This document shows, in pieces, positions 49,372 through 58,763 of a stretch of DNA of 64,000 bases. Made by a program: the position numbers and the translations under genes. How positions within the stretch are numbered: position 1 is the stretch's first letter; each line of letters begins with the position of its first letter. The notes beneath the pieces are model-generated. The model made no database searches. It was not told where the DNA came from and worked only from the letters and a program-made list of their open reading frames with translations. The stretch comes from CAVVXN01 sp963772585. Its GTDB lineage: Bacteria > Planctomycetota > PLA2 > JAEUHO01. Where the stretch lies: the NCBI GenBank assembly GCA_963772585.1, contig CAVYXV010000007.1, positions 62,001 through 126,000 on the forward strand, given 5' to 3'.

Positions 49372-49449
49372 TCCGTCGGCATCCCCGGAGCACGACCGGC
49401 GTGGCGGTGGAGTTCGACGCCCCGTGGCGAGAGGTACCGGACCGACCGC

Positions 49450-49875
49450 TCATGGGGTCCAGGCGTCGTGGAGGGCTTTCGCCTGCGCGATGCGGGTCTC
49501 CTCGTCCACCAGGTCGTAGGGGGCCGTGGCGAAGTCGTCTCCCGCATACCGGGGTACGACGTGGACGTGGAGGTGGAAGACGTCCTGACCGCCGGCCGGA
49601 TCGTTGTTCTGGCGGACGGAGACGCCGTCGGCATGGAACGCTCGCTTCGTCGCCCGGGCGGCGGCGGAGACGGCCAGGAGGACCGGAGCGGCCATCTCGC
49701 GACGGAGCTCGTAGACGTTGGCACAGTGCCTGCGCGTGACGACGAGGCAATGACCTCGGTTGTTCCCCTTCTGCCTGCGGCTGGGTACGACGAGAACGTG
49801 TTCGTCCTCGAAGACGATCAGGTCCCTGGTGTACCGACCGGCGGCGTAGTCGCAGAACGGACAGGGAGGCGACAA
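49450..49875 (-). CDS. HIT-family hydrolase
   Basis: 141 residues from TTG 49875, chosen because GGAGGG precedes it and the protein then starts SPPCPFCDYAAGRYTRDLIVFEDEHVLVVPSRRQKGNNRGHCLVV. The histidine triad HLHVHVVPRY is intact near residue 100. This subfamily (with CPFC at the N-terminus) includes Hint/Fhit-like nucleotide hydrolases. It is probably a nucleotidylyl hydrolase or transferase acting in the cytoplasm; the natural substrate cannot be told. Confidence 0.92.
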   Translation of the reverse strand: MSPPCPFCDYAAGRYTRDLIVFEDEHVLVVPSRRQKGNNRGHCLVVTRRHCANVYELRREMAAPVLLAVSAAARATKRAFHADGVSVRQNNDPAGGQDVFHLHVHVVPRYAGDDFATAPYDLVDEETRIAQAKALHDAWTP

Positions 49876-50045
49876 GGGGCCCTCCTACACCGCACGTCGC
49901 AGGAATCCCGTGTGCGCGACACGGCACGGCGCGTTTCGTCAGAATACCCCATCGATCGACCATCCAGCCGAAAGGCGGATCCTCCGCGACCGAGCATCGC
50001 GCCGCAAGGACCCCGTGCCGGGCCGCCGGATCGCGCGGGGCCGAC

Positions 50046-50588
50046 CTACCTCGCGTCGAACTCCAGCTCGACGTTCGGCACCAGGGCGGGGCCCGGCGTG
50101 AAGACGGAGCCGACGACCCGGTAGTGGCCCACGGGTAGGGGGTCGGGGAAGCCGCGGCTGAACCGTACCCGCTCGTGGGGGTCCAGGGTGACGATGACCG
50201 CGTCGGGGATCGTCGGATCGGGCAGGGTCCATACCGGCTGATCGCCCGCGTCGAAGGCCTGCAAGCGCTGGTACGGGTTCTCCTCGACGAGGAAGCCCTG
50301 CGGTTGATCCGTCCGGTTCTCGAGGTCGTAGTACGCGGCGTAGCGCGGAGCGGAGGGCCCCGCCGCCGGCGGCGGGTAGGGCGCACTCGACGAATCGAAC
50401 GGAGCGTCCGCCTGGTCCGTCACGAAGAGCGTGACCTCGAACGCGCTGGACGTTGCCGTGGCCACCCAAGGGCTCGGGACCCTGCGTGGATTCCCGTCCG
50501 AGCCCCCGCCCCCGCAGCCGGGCGTCATGCCGAGCACGGCAAGGAGGACGGGTCCGAACATCCAGGGCAGGGCGATCTTCGACGTCAT
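50046..50588 (-). CDS. Lipoprotein resembling BsuPI-type proteinase inhibitors
   Basis: 180 residues from ATG 50588. A signal with lipobox (GMTPGC) and glycine run is followed by one beta-sandwich. YYDLENRTDQPQGFLVEE, QRLQAFDAGDQPVWTLPD, VTLDPHERVRFSRGFPDPLPVGHYRVVGSVFTPG fit the BsuPI (PF12690) pattern of strands: an N-terminal tolerance motif, W in VWTL and a G-Y-R near the end. The family name comes from a Bacillus inhibitor; the activity of this protein is not known. It probably sits in the periplasm as an anchored protein. Confidence 0.65.
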   Translation of the reverse strand: MTSKIALPWMFGPVLLAVLGMTPGCGGGGSDGNPRRVPSPWVATATSSAFEVTLFVTDQADAPFDSSSAPYPPPAAGPSAPRYAAYYDLENRTDQPQGFLVEENPYQRLQAFDAGDQPVWTLPDPTIPDAVIVTLDPHERVRFSRGFPDPLPVGHYRVVGSVFTPGPALVPNVELEFDAR

Positions 50589-50956
50589 GGCGCTACGGGG
50601 CCTCCTCGACCGGGGCGTCCCGAAGCAACTCGGGGGCCGGGCTCCCTCCGCGCGACAGACCCGCCCACGTTCCGAAGGAGGGGCGTTTCAGTAACGCGGC
50701 TACCTCACCGTAGCAGCCGCCGCCCGACGTCGCGACGCGCGTAGGCGAATGCCACTGCGACACTCGTCCGGGTGAAGGAGCAGCGCCGCGCGCCGCCCCG
50801 TCGGGGGGCCCGTGCGCACGAGACCCTCTGCTCGGCGGCTCCCCGCCGAGGAACCGGATGCCCGCCGCCAGGCTCGAAGGGCGTGGCCGGGCCGAGGGAG
50901 CCGGCGACCGTGGGGCGACCCGCGGAGACGGCTCGTGCGGGCGTCCGCGGCTGCCG
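50589..50956. other. Intergenic, 368 bp, no gene seen
   Basis: Between two minus-strand genes. Open frames are Arg/Pro-rich. It presumably holds the promoter and 5' region for the 50046 gene and the terminator for the 50957 gene. I see no box, repeat or hairpin I can defend. Confidence 0.4.
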
Positions 50957-51412
50957 CTATCGGCCCATGGTCACGGCAGGCTCCGGAGACGGAGTCTTCT
51001 CCACGTCGGATGCCGTAGGCGTCGTGGGAGTCGCCTCCTGCTCCTTCGTACCCGTGGAGGCGGATCGCTCTCCACAGCCGAAGAGCCCCACGAGAGCGAG
51101 CAGGCCGGCGACCGCTGCGCCGACCACCCTCAGCCGACGGCGCATCGCGAGCACGACGCGATGGCAATCCCGGGTGATGACGCGGCCGTCGGGCCGACGC
51201 CACACGCGCTTGCAGAAGTTCCCGCCGGTCGTCGCGAACAGGGCGTGAATCTGGGGCCGCGTCATCTGGGAGAGATCGTAGACATGCAGACGACACTGGC
51301 CGCAGAAGCGCCGGACCTCGTCGCCCGACATGGACTCCCACGGAACGGCGCATGGCGATGCGATCACGATGGAGTCGATGTCCGCCTGCGTCATTGCGTC
51401 TTCTGCTGCCAT
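50957..51412 (-). CDS. Small CxxC membrane protein of unknown function
   Basis: 151 residues from ATG 51412. The N-terminal domain has the pattern SPCAVPWESMSGDEVRRFCGQCRLHVYDLSQMTRPQIHALFATTGGNFCKRVWRRPDGRVITRDC, with six cysteines in CxxC-type spacing, probably a zinc- or iron-binding unit seen in scattered environmental bacteria. A single membrane helix (VVGAAVAGLLALVGLFGC) follows, then a Thr/Pro-rich tail. Orientation suggests the domain is cytoplasmic. No partner or pathway is evident. Confidence 0.75.
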   Translation of the reverse strand: MAAEDAMTQADIDSIVIASPCAVPWESMSGDEVRRFCGQCRLHVYDLSQMTRPQIHALFATTGGNFCKRVWRRPDGRVITRDCHRVVLAMRRRLRVVGAAVAGLLALVGLFGCGERSASTGTKEQEATPTTPTASDVEKTPSPEPAVTMGR

Positions 51413-51883
51413 GCCGACCCCCTCGTCGGATCGTGAGCCCCGGCGCTCGCATGCCGCTACGAGACCCGGCCCAGGCCACCCCGCGCTCGGGGGCTCCAAG
51501 CCCCACGGACCGCAACGTACCCGACGGCTGCGGCCTCGGCAACCGCCCGCGATCGGCGGCCCGCGCCCGGCTCCGTCCTCGGCCCGCTCTCGTGGCGGAC
51601 GGGTTCCGGGGGCACGAGAGCGCGACGCGAAGCGCGCGACGGGACGGCCGGAAGGTCCCGTCCGGTTGGAGGCACCGGCGACAGGTCGTCCTCCTTCGCC
51701 GCGCGATCCCAACGCGAGGGCGCGAATCGTGCGGGCTGGCGGCCCAGAACGAGCGAAGCGTGCCCGTGTTCACGGGAGTACGCGGGAGGGGGGGCTCACC
51801 CGTCTCACCGCCACCCCGGGCGGGGCCCCGAGATTCGCCCCGGTTCCGCTCTCGGAATCGGGATCCGGTACGATCTCCGTCCC
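51413..51883. other. Intergenic, 471 bp, no gene seen
   Basis: Divergent spacer between a small membrane protein gene (minus) and the beta-propeller phosphoesterase (plus). No coding pattern on either strand. Promoters for both genes should be here, but no clear -35/-10 pair was found. Confidence 0.4.
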
Positions 51884-54436
51884 ATGCGAACCAGCCTCCT
51901 CGCCCCTCTCCTGCTCGCCGGCTGCGTCGGCTGCGCCCGAACCGCGCGGTGTCCGCCCTGCACGGGCCGGCCCGTCGCGTCCAGGACACCGGCCCCGGCC
52001 GCGCTTGCAACGCCCCTCCCGCCGCCGACGCCCCGCCGGCCCGACCGGCCCGGGCCGCGGCCGGACGGCACCGTCCTCCTCCCGAACGGCTGGGGCCTGA
52101 GCCCGCACGGCACGCAGGTCCCCCTCCCCTCCGACCTGCCCGTCCGCGCGACGTGGCATCCCGAGGGGCGCTGGCTGGCGATCGAGCACGCCGGCTTCCG
52201 GAAGCACGGCGTGACGATCTTCGATGCCGAGGCGGGGACGATCGCCTCCGATCTCGTGGTCCCGAGCGCGTGGAGCGGACTGGCGTTCAGCGACGACGGC
52301 GCACGGCTGTACGTGAGCGGCGGGGTGCGCGACCTCATCGAGGTCTTCGCCTTCGACGCCGAGGCCGGCAAGGCGGAGCCCGAGGTGCAGTGGGCCGTTC
52401 CCCACGGGGACGGCCTCGCGCTGCCCGCCGGCATGTGTCCGGACGGACACGGAGGGCTCTTCGTGGCCCTCCAGCGCGGCGACCGGATCCTCCGGTTGGA
52501 CGCCGAGGGGAAGACGACGGCCGAGGCCGAGCTGCCGGAGGGCTCCTTCCCCTTCGAGTGTCGTCTCGCGGGTGGCGTCGTCGCGGTCTCGCTCTGGGGT
52601 GGGGGAGCGGTGTCCCTGCTCGACGCGGAGACGCTCGAGCCCGTGGCGCGGATCCCCATGGGGCCCCACCCTTCCGAGATGGTCCTGTCGCCCGACGGTC
52701 GCCGCCTCTTCGTGAGCCAGGGCAACACGAACACGGTCGTGGTGATCGACGTCGCGGGAAGGCGCATCACGGAGACGATCGGGTCCGCCCTGTTCCCGGG
52801 CGTGCCGCCCGGATCGACGCCCGACTCCGTCGCCATCTCCCCGGGGGGACGGACGCTCCTCGTCGCGAACGCGGACAACAACGACGTGGCGGTGATCGAC
52901 GTGTCCGTGCCGGGGCGGAGCCGCGGCCTCGGATTCGTCCCGGTCGGCATGTATCCGACCTCGGTGCGGTTCTCGCCCGACGGCTCGAAGATCTACGTCG
53001 CGAACGGGAAGGGCTCGGGCGGATCCCACGCGAATCCGGGCGGACCGGCACCCGGGAAGTCGCAGGAGAGCGACGACGACTACACCGGCTCGATGTTCCT
53101 GGGATCCCTCTCCGTGTTCCCCTTCCCCGACCAGGCGGCGCTCCGCTCGCTCACGGCGACGGCGTACCGACTCGCACCGCTCACGGCCTCCGCCGACGTC
53201 CGCCGCGATGCCGCCCGCCCCGCCGGCTCCCCGATCCCCGCCCGGCCGGGCGACCCGTCGCCGATCCGGCACTGCGTGTACATCATCAAGGAGAACCGGA
53301 CCTACGACCAGATCCTCGGCGACGACCCGCGTGGCGAGGGAGACGCCGACCTCTGCCTCTTCCCCGAGGAGGTCACGCCGAACCACCACGCGATCGCGCG
53401 CACGTTCGTGCTCCTGGACAACTTCTACGTCGACGCCGAGGTCTCCGCGGACGGCCACGAGTGGACGATGGGAGCGTACGCGACGGACTTCGTGGAGCGC
53501 ACATGGCCGGTGACCTACGGCGGCAAGGGGGCCGCTCGTGGACCGGACGGGAAGGTCCGCGGGCTGGGCTATCCCGCCGAAGGCCAGTTCGAAGTCGCCT
53601 TTCCGTCGAGCGGCTACCTCTGGGATCTCGCCCGCGCGGCGGGACTCACGTACCGCAGCTACGGGGAGTTCGTGAGCAACGGTCGCACGCCCGACGCCCC
53701 CGGCACGGCGAACGTCCCCGCGCTCGAGGGCCACTTCGACCCGCTCTACCGCAGCTACGACCTCGACTATCCCGACGTCCGACGGGCCGACCGCTTCCTC
53801 GCCCAGCTCGCCGCGTTCGAGAAGGCGGGGGAGATGCCGCGTCTCGTCGTGCTCCGGTTGCCCAACGACCACACCTCCGGCACGCGCGTCGGACGGCCGA
53901 CCCCCCGGGCCTACGCCGCCGACAACGACCTCGCCCTCGGTCGCATCCTGGAAGGGCTCTCGCACAGCTCGTTCTGGTCGTCGACGGCGGTGTTCGTCGT
54001 CGAGGACGACGCCCAGGACGGCCCGGATCACGTCGATGCGCACCGATCCGTGGCGCTCCTCGCCGGCCCCTACGTCCGGCGCGGAGCGGTCGTCCACGAG
54101 ATGTACTCGACGTGCAGCCTGCTGCGGACCATGGAGTTGATCCTAGGGCTACCGCCGATGAGCCAGTTCGACGCCGCCGCCCGCCCGATGTACGCCTGCT
54201 TCACGAGCGAAGCGGACACGACTCCCTATGCCGCGCACGCCGCGACGTCGCCCCTCGACGAGAAGAACACCGCCGCCGCGTGGGGAACCGCCGTATCCGA
54301 GCACCTGGACCTGGCGAAGGAGGACGCCGCGGACGACCGCCTCTTCTCCGAGGTGATCTGGCACGCCGTGAAGGGACCCGACGTTCCCATGCCGCCCCCG
54401 CGCCACGCCGCGTTCGTCCGGCCGCCCGCGGACTGA
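51884..54436 (+). CDS. Lipoprotein: YncE-like beta-propeller fused to phosphoesterase
   Basis: 850 residues from ATG 51884. The lipobox is LLLAGC. After a proline-rich linker come seven or so propeller blades (ATWHPEGRWLAIEHAG, GLAFSDDGARLYVSGG, MVLSPDGRRLFVSQGNTNTVVVIDV, DSVAISPGGRTLLVANADNNDVAVIDV, VRFSPDGSKIYVANG). An alkaline-phosphatase-superfamily phosphoesterase follows (HCVYIIKENRTYDQILGD, PNHHAIARTFVLLDNFYVDAEVSADGHEWTMGAYATDF, LRLPNDHTSG, VFVVEDDAQDGPDHVDAHRS). The D/H/N metal pattern of phospholipase C-like enzymes is present. It probably hydrolyses a phosphoester in the periplasm or at the surface; substrate unknown. Confidence 0.88.
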   Translation: MRTSLLAPLLLAGCVGCARTARCPPCTGRPVASRTPAPAALATPLPPPTPRRPDRPGPRPDGTVLLPNGWGLSPHGTQVPLPSDLPVRATWHPEGRWLAIEHAGFRKHGVTIFDAEAGTIASDLVVPSAWSGLAFSDDGARLYVSGGVRDLIEVFAFDAEAGKAEPEVQWAVPHGDGLALPAGMCPDGHGGLFVALQRGDRILRLDAEGKTTAEAELPEGSFPFECRLAGGVVAVSLWGGGAVSLLDAETLEPVARIPMGPHPSEMVLSPDGRRLFVSQGNTNTVVVIDVAGRRITETIGSALFPGVPPGSTPDSVAISPGGRTLLVANADNNDVAVIDVSVPGRSRGLGFVPVGMYPTSVRFSPDGSKIYVANGKGSGGSHANPGGPAPGKSQESDDDYTGSMFLGSLSVFPFPDQAALRSLTATAYRLAPLTASADVRRDAARPAGSPIPARPGDPSPIRHCVYIIKENRTYDQILGDDPRGEGDADLCLFPEEVTPNHHAIARTFVLLDNFYVDAEVSADGHEWTMGAYATDFVERTWPVTYGGKGAARGPDGKVRGLGYPAEGQFEVAFPSSGYLWDLARAAGLTYRSYGEFVSNGRTPDAPGTANVPALEGHFDPLYRSYDLDYPDVRRADRFLAQLAAFEKAGEMPRLVVLRLPNDHTSGTRVGRPTPRAYAADNDLALGRILEGLSHSSFWSSTAVFVVEDDAQDGPDHVDAHRSVALLAGPYVRRGAVVHEMYSTCSLLRTMELILGLPPMSQFDAAARPMYACFTSEADTTPYAAHAATSPLDEKNTAAAWGTAVSEHLDLAKEDAADDRLFSEVIWHAVKGPDVPMPPPRHAAFVRPPAD

Positions 54437-54474
54437 CCCGGCTCACGCTGCGAGCCCGCCCGGACCGACGGGGC

Positions 54475-54491
54475 CCCGTGCCCCGCACGGG
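54475..54491. terminator. Bidirectional terminator-like hairpin
   Basis: CCCGTGC (54475-54481) pairs perfectly with GCACGGG (54485-54491) across a 3-base loop, between the convergent phosphoesterase and M16 genes. A short TTT follows on the plus strand. Confidence 0.5.
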
Positions 54492-54591
54492 CGTTTGCGA
54501 GGCGTCCTCTCCGGGCTCCGTTGGGGCCTGGCCGGAAACAAGTCCTGCAAGAGGCGAGTGGACGACGTGAGGGTCGTGGACGGCCAGGCCC

Positions 54592-57318
54592 TTACTCGAG
54601 GACCTCGGCGGCGGTCATCTCCCGAGGGGCGGGAAGGTCCAGTCCGACGAGGGCCTCGCGCATCGCCTGCGGATCTCCCACCAGGACGAGCACCGGGGCG
54701 CCGAGGCCCAGGCCGAACCACTTCCGCGCGGCCTCGTTCACCTTCTCGACCGTGACGGCGCCGAGCGCCGTCGCGTCCGCCGCGAGCCCCTGCGGTCCTC
54801 CGCCATAGCGCGCGTAGGAGAGGTAGGACCCGAGGGTGTCGTCGAGCGCCTCGAACTCCTGGACGAGGTTCGAGCGAAGCGTCTGGCGCGCGCGCGCTAC
54901 CTCGGCCTTCGTGGCATCGCCGCGGCCGAAGGCCCTCACCTGATCGAAGAGCGCCTTCAGGCCGGCCTTCGTGGCGCTCGTCTCGATGGCCGTGGAGACC
55001 TGGATCCAGCCGGTGTCGCGGTAGGCGGCATAGCTCGAGTAGGCGCCATAGGTGGCGCCCATCTGCTCCCGGAGGACCGCGTTCAGGCGGCTGGTGAAGC
55101 TCCCGCCGAGCACCTCGTTGGCGGCTTCGATGATGCGGTCGCGTGACGTCGGCCATGCCGGCGCGGGAAGGAGCAATCGCACCACGGTCTGCTCGGCACC
55201 GGGCCGGTCCACCAGGACGACCCGCGGGGTGCGGAGCGAGGTCTCAGGGGCCTTGGCCGGGAGGATGGACGCTGGCGTCGGCGTGGGGGGCGTCCATGCG
55301 CCCAGGGCTTGGCGGGCGAGCCCCTCCGCCTCTTCGCGCGTGAGGTCGCCCACGAGGAAGAGCTTCGCTCCGAGGGGCACGTGGCCGGCGCGGTGGAACG
55401 CGGCGAGGTCCTCGCGCGTGAGGCCGGCCACGGTGCGCGGCGTTCCGCTGATGGGCGTGCCGTAGGGGGCGTCCGGGTAGAGCGTTGCGACGGCCGCGCG
55501 TTCGGCGAGCACCTCGGGATCGTCGACGACCTGCTCGAGCTGGCCGATGTGTTTCGTCCGAAGGCGGTCCCAGTCCTTCGCATCGTAGCGCGGTTGCGTC
55601 ACGGCGAGCGAGAGCAGGTCGAGCGTAGCGCCGGCGTTTCGCTTCAGGGACTGGAAGTAGAGCAGCGTGGAGTCCCGCGTGGCATCGACCAGGAACGTGG
55701 CGCCGAGTTGCTCGCGGGCCGCGTCGAATTGCAGGGCGTCGAGGTCGCCTGCGCCCTCCAACAGCATCCTCGCCGCCAGGTAGGCGCGCCCCGCCGCGTT
55801 CGGGCCGTCGCTCGTGGAGCCGACCGGTATCATGAGCTCCCCGCTCACCAGAGGCAGGCCCGGCCGGGCGAGGTGCCACACCTCGAGGCCGTTCTCGAGG
55901 CGGAAGACGGCCGGTTCGGGCGGGACGAAGTCGGTCGCCGCGGACTCCGGCGGACGGTGGTCGATCGCGTCCTCGTCGGGTTCGCCTCCCCGCGGGAGGA
56001 CGCGGAGCAGGAGGCGGCGATCGGGAGCGAGCCACCGATCCGCCGCCTCTCGTACGGCCTGGGGCGTGAGCGCATGGTAGCGCTCGAGATCCCACGCGAG
56101 ACGGTCGGGCGAGCCCAGGTAGGTGTCGTAGTCGGCGAGGCGGTCGGCCCGGTTGATGAGCGACTGGAGGTCCGACACCGTGTCCGTCTCGAGCGTGTTG
56201 CGGATCCTCTGGATCTCGTCGTCGCGGGGGCCCTCGCGTCGGAGCTTCTCGATCTCTTCGTCCACCATCTTCTCGATCGTGTCCGGGTCGACGCCGGGGG
56301 CTGCGGTCGCGTCGACGCGGAAGAGCGAACCCAGGCCGTAGTCCTCCTGCCAGGCCGAGATGTCCACCGCCGCCTGTTCGTCGTGGACCAGACGCTGCTG
56401 GAGCCGGCCGTTCCTGCCGTTGGCCAGGACGCTCGCGATCACGTCCATCGCGGCGTCGCCCGGCCGGTAGTAGGCGGGCGAGTGCCAGACGAAGCTCAGC
56501 CGGGGAAGCTGGACGTCGTCGGGGAGGGTCACGCGGCGCCCCCCCGTGAGCGTCGCCGGGGCGGCGTGCGGCCTCGGCGGGTCGTCGGCCCGGGGAACCG
56601 CGCCGAAGAGGCGCCCGATCAGCGCGCGCGTCGCCGCGACGTCGAAGTCGCCGGCGACGGTGAGGGTGGCGTTGTTGGGCACGTAGTACGTGCCGAAGAA
56701 CGACTTCACGTCGTCCACGGTGGCGGCCCGGATGTCCTCGTGGGAGCCGATGACCGCGTGGTGGTAGGGGTGGCCGGGCGGGAACATCTCCTGGTAGATC
56801 CGCAGCTCGGCAGCACCGTACGGGGCGTTGTCGTAGGACTCGCGGAACTCGTTCAGCACGACGTCCCGCTGGACGTCGAGCTTCTCCTGCGTCATGGCCT
56901 TGCCGAGCCCCTCCATGCGGTCGGCTTCCAGCCAGAGGAGCGTCGGGAGCATGCGCGAGGGGCCGACGTCGTAGTAGTCCGTGTAGTCGAAGTCGGTGGC
57001 GGCGTTGTTCCACGCGCCGCCCGCCTCCATGATCTCGTCGAACTTTCCGCGGGGAACGCGTTTCGTCCCCATGAACATGAGGTGCTCGAAGAGGTGCGCA
57101 AACCCCGCCCGCCCTGCGCGCTCGTCCTTCGCGCCGACGTGGTACCAGACGTCGAGGACGACGAGTGCGAGACGGTGGTCCGCGTGGAGGATCACGCGGA
57201 GGCCGTTGGGCAGGGTGAATGCCTCGCACGGAAGACTCGGGGCGGCGGGCTCGGCCGAGGCTCGCGGTGCGACGAGCGGCAGCAGAAGAAGGAACAGGAG
57301 CGGGGTGGAGCGTCGCAT
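54592..57318 (-). CDS. M16-family zinc metallopeptidase, two-half type
   Basis: 908 residues from ATG 57318. Signal peptide LLFLLLLPLVAPRASA. The N-terminal half has the inverted zinc motif GFAHLFEHLMFMGTK (HxxEH) and the later glutamate in RDVVLNEFRESYDNAPYG. It is a normal M16A/B active half (RLSFVWHSPAYYRPGDAAMDVIASVLANGRNGRLQQRLV closes it). The C-terminal half (FRLENGLEVWHLARPGLPLVSGEL...) keeps the fold without the zinc motif, as in pitrilysin-like pairs. It is periplasmic and probably degrades peptides. The upstream frame to 57483 lies in non-coding sequence. Confidence 0.93.
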   Translation of the reverse strand: MRRSTPLLFLLLLPLVAPRASAEPAAPSLPCEAFTLPNGLRVILHADHRLALVVLDVWYHVGAKDERAGRAGFAHLFEHLMFMGTKRVPRGKFDEIMEAGGAWNNAATDFDYTDYYDVGPSRMLPTLLWLEADRMEGLGKAMTQEKLDVQRDVVLNEFRESYDNAPYGAAELRIYQEMFPPGHPYHHAVIGSHEDIRAATVDDVKSFFGTYYVPNNATLTVAGDFDVAATRALIGRLFGAVPRADDPPRPHAAPATLTGGRRVTLPDDVQLPRLSFVWHSPAYYRPGDAAMDVIASVLANGRNGRLQQRLVHDEQAAVDISAWQEDYGLGSLFRVDATAAPGVDPDTIEKMVDEEIEKLRREGPRDDEIQRIRNTLETDTVSDLQSLINRADRLADYDTYLGSPDRLAWDLERYHALTPQAVREAADRWLAPDRRLLLRVLPRGGEPDEDAIDHRPPESAATDFVPPEPAVFRLENGLEVWHLARPGLPLVSGELMIPVGSTSDGPNAAGRAYLAARMLLEGAGDLDALQFDAAREQLGATFLVDATRDSTLLYFQSLKRNAGATLDLLSLAVTQPRYDAKDWDRLRTKHIGQLEQVVDDPEVLAERAAVATLYPDAPYGTPISGTPRTVAGLTREDLAAFHRAGHVPLGAKLFLVGDLTREEAEGLARQALGAWTPPTPTPASILPAKAPETSLRTPRVVLVDRPGAEQTVVRLLLPAPAWPTSRDRIIEAANEVLGGSFTSRLNAVLREQMGATYGAYSSYAAYRDTGWIQVSTAIETSATKAGLKALFDQVRAFGRGDATKAEVARARQTLRSNLVQEFEALDDTLGSYLSYARYGGGPQGLAADATALGAVTVEKVNEAARKWFGLGLGAPVLVLVGDPQAMREALVGLDLPAPREMTAAEVLE

Positions 57319-58210
57319 GGCGGGGATCCTACGGCGTGGCCGGGCCGGCCGAAGCGGGATCGGGGCCCCAGAGGGGATCCCCGGGGGGCGCTGCCAACGG
57401 GTGGGCGGAGAGGTACGGCCCGTCCGAGGAGCCGATCGCGGGCCTCTCCGCTCGGCTGGGGTAGGGGCGTAGGGTGACGGCACGGTCGGTCCGGCGCGGG
57501 TAGCAGGCCTGTCGGGTGCCCGTCCGAGGGACCCCGGGTCTCGGCCCGGGAACGTCCAGCGCGTTCCTCACCCACCGGGTTGCCATGCACCCCGTTTGGC
57601 CCATCGGCGCGAGGCCCTTCGCGAGCGGCGGGGACGAGGAGCGCACCCCCGGCCCCGCACGCGCATCGGGGGTGGCCCTCCTGGCCCGAGTCGGTGCGCG
57701 TCCACCATTGCGAGAGCGCGGACTTCCCCCCGGCGTCGACCTTCCCGGACCCCGGCCCGGCCCTCCCATGGGTAGGCTCGGCCACCGGCGGTGGGAACGC
57801 CGCGGATCCGCCGCCGCTGCCCCGGGCTCGGCTCCGCCCGTAGGGGGCGTTGGAGAAAGGACGGTACGCCGCTGCCAGCCGCGCCGTGGCGGCGTTCTCT
57901 CGCGGCCGACGGGGGCGACCGGGCGCCCGGGTCCTGGGACGCTTGCTGCGCTCGCCACGGCGCAGTGGAGACCGAGGGGACGGCGCGAGTCCGGACGGGC
58001 AGGAACGACGGATGAGGCGCGGGGGACGATCGAACGAGCGACGGTACGACCTCGCCCACGTCGCAGGGGTTCCGGCCAGGCGAGGTGGCGGCCGCGCCTG
58101 TTTCTCGTACGGCCTTCGACGGCCTTCCGTGCGGGTTCGCCGCGGGCGGGTGTAGGGTGGTGGGCTGGCCTCGGCTGGGTGGGTCAAGGGGCCTTGGATA
58201 GGAGGTGTGT
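57319..58210. other. 892-bp gene-free region
   Basis: The longest stretch without a credible gene in the window. Frames on both strands are open for hundreds of bases but rich in Arg, Gly, Pro and Ser. No tRNA cloverleaf, repeat of the A/B type or terminal inverted repeat is visible. Promoters for the M16 gene (minus) and the small gene at 58211 (plus) should be near its ends. Confidence 0.45.
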
Positions 58211-58537
58211 TTGACGCGAAGCGCGGAGGAGGCCCGCCGGATCGAGGCGTACACACGGGCCCGCTACGTCGTGGGAGCGTCGGTACCTCACATCGACGAG
58301 CCCGAGGCCGTGCGCGTTCTGGATGCCCACCTCTCGAGGAGCCGTTCTCCCGGCGGGGAGAGTTGCGGCTACCTGGGTATTCTCTGGTTCGAGGTGAGCT
58401 TCCACCGCGGCGAAGACCAGCAGCGGTGCCTCGATCGTGCCCGGGTTTGGCTGTCGCGAGCCCGCTCGCGCTGTCCTTCGCCGTGGGAAGCGATCGAGGA
58501 GCGGCTCGTCGATCTCGACGCCATGCAGGGGGGGTAG
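58211..58537 (+). CDS. Small hypothetical protein
   Basis: 108 residues if started at TTG 58211, five bases after a strong GGAGG; GTG 58205 in frame is possible but overlaps that site. The protein is helical (EEARRIEAYTRARYVVGAS, AVRVLDAHLSRSRS, EDQQRCLDRARVWLSRARSR, AIEERLVDLDAMQ), with a single TPR-like pair of helices. No family recognised. The good ribosome site and the mixed amino-acid content support a real gene. Confidence 0.55.
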   Translation: MTRSAEEARRIEAYTRARYVVGASVPHIDEPEAVRVLDAHLSRSRSPGGESCGYLGILWFEVSFHRGEDQQRCLDRARVWLSRARSRCPSPWEAIEERLVDLDAMQGG

Positions 58538-58763
58538 CCGCCTTCGGACGGCCCCGTCTCGATCCGTCCCGGTCGCCCGGACGGACGGTGCACCCAGGCA
58601 CGACGATGCTCACGACGCAGGCTCACCGCGATGCGGCCTCTGGCGGCGCGGTTGTCCCCGGGCACCCCGACGCGATGTCTGCGGTCGGAACCGTCGCGGC
58701 GCACGGTGTGGAAAGCGAGGAGCCGACGCGCTCGCGGGGGCTCATGCGAGACGCGGCTCCTCT

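Noticed and set aside
57192..58613. Long minus-strand frame over the 57.3-58.2 kb gap
   Set aside because: It continues through the M16 signal region in the wrong frame and consists mainly of Arg, Pro and Gly; no domain.
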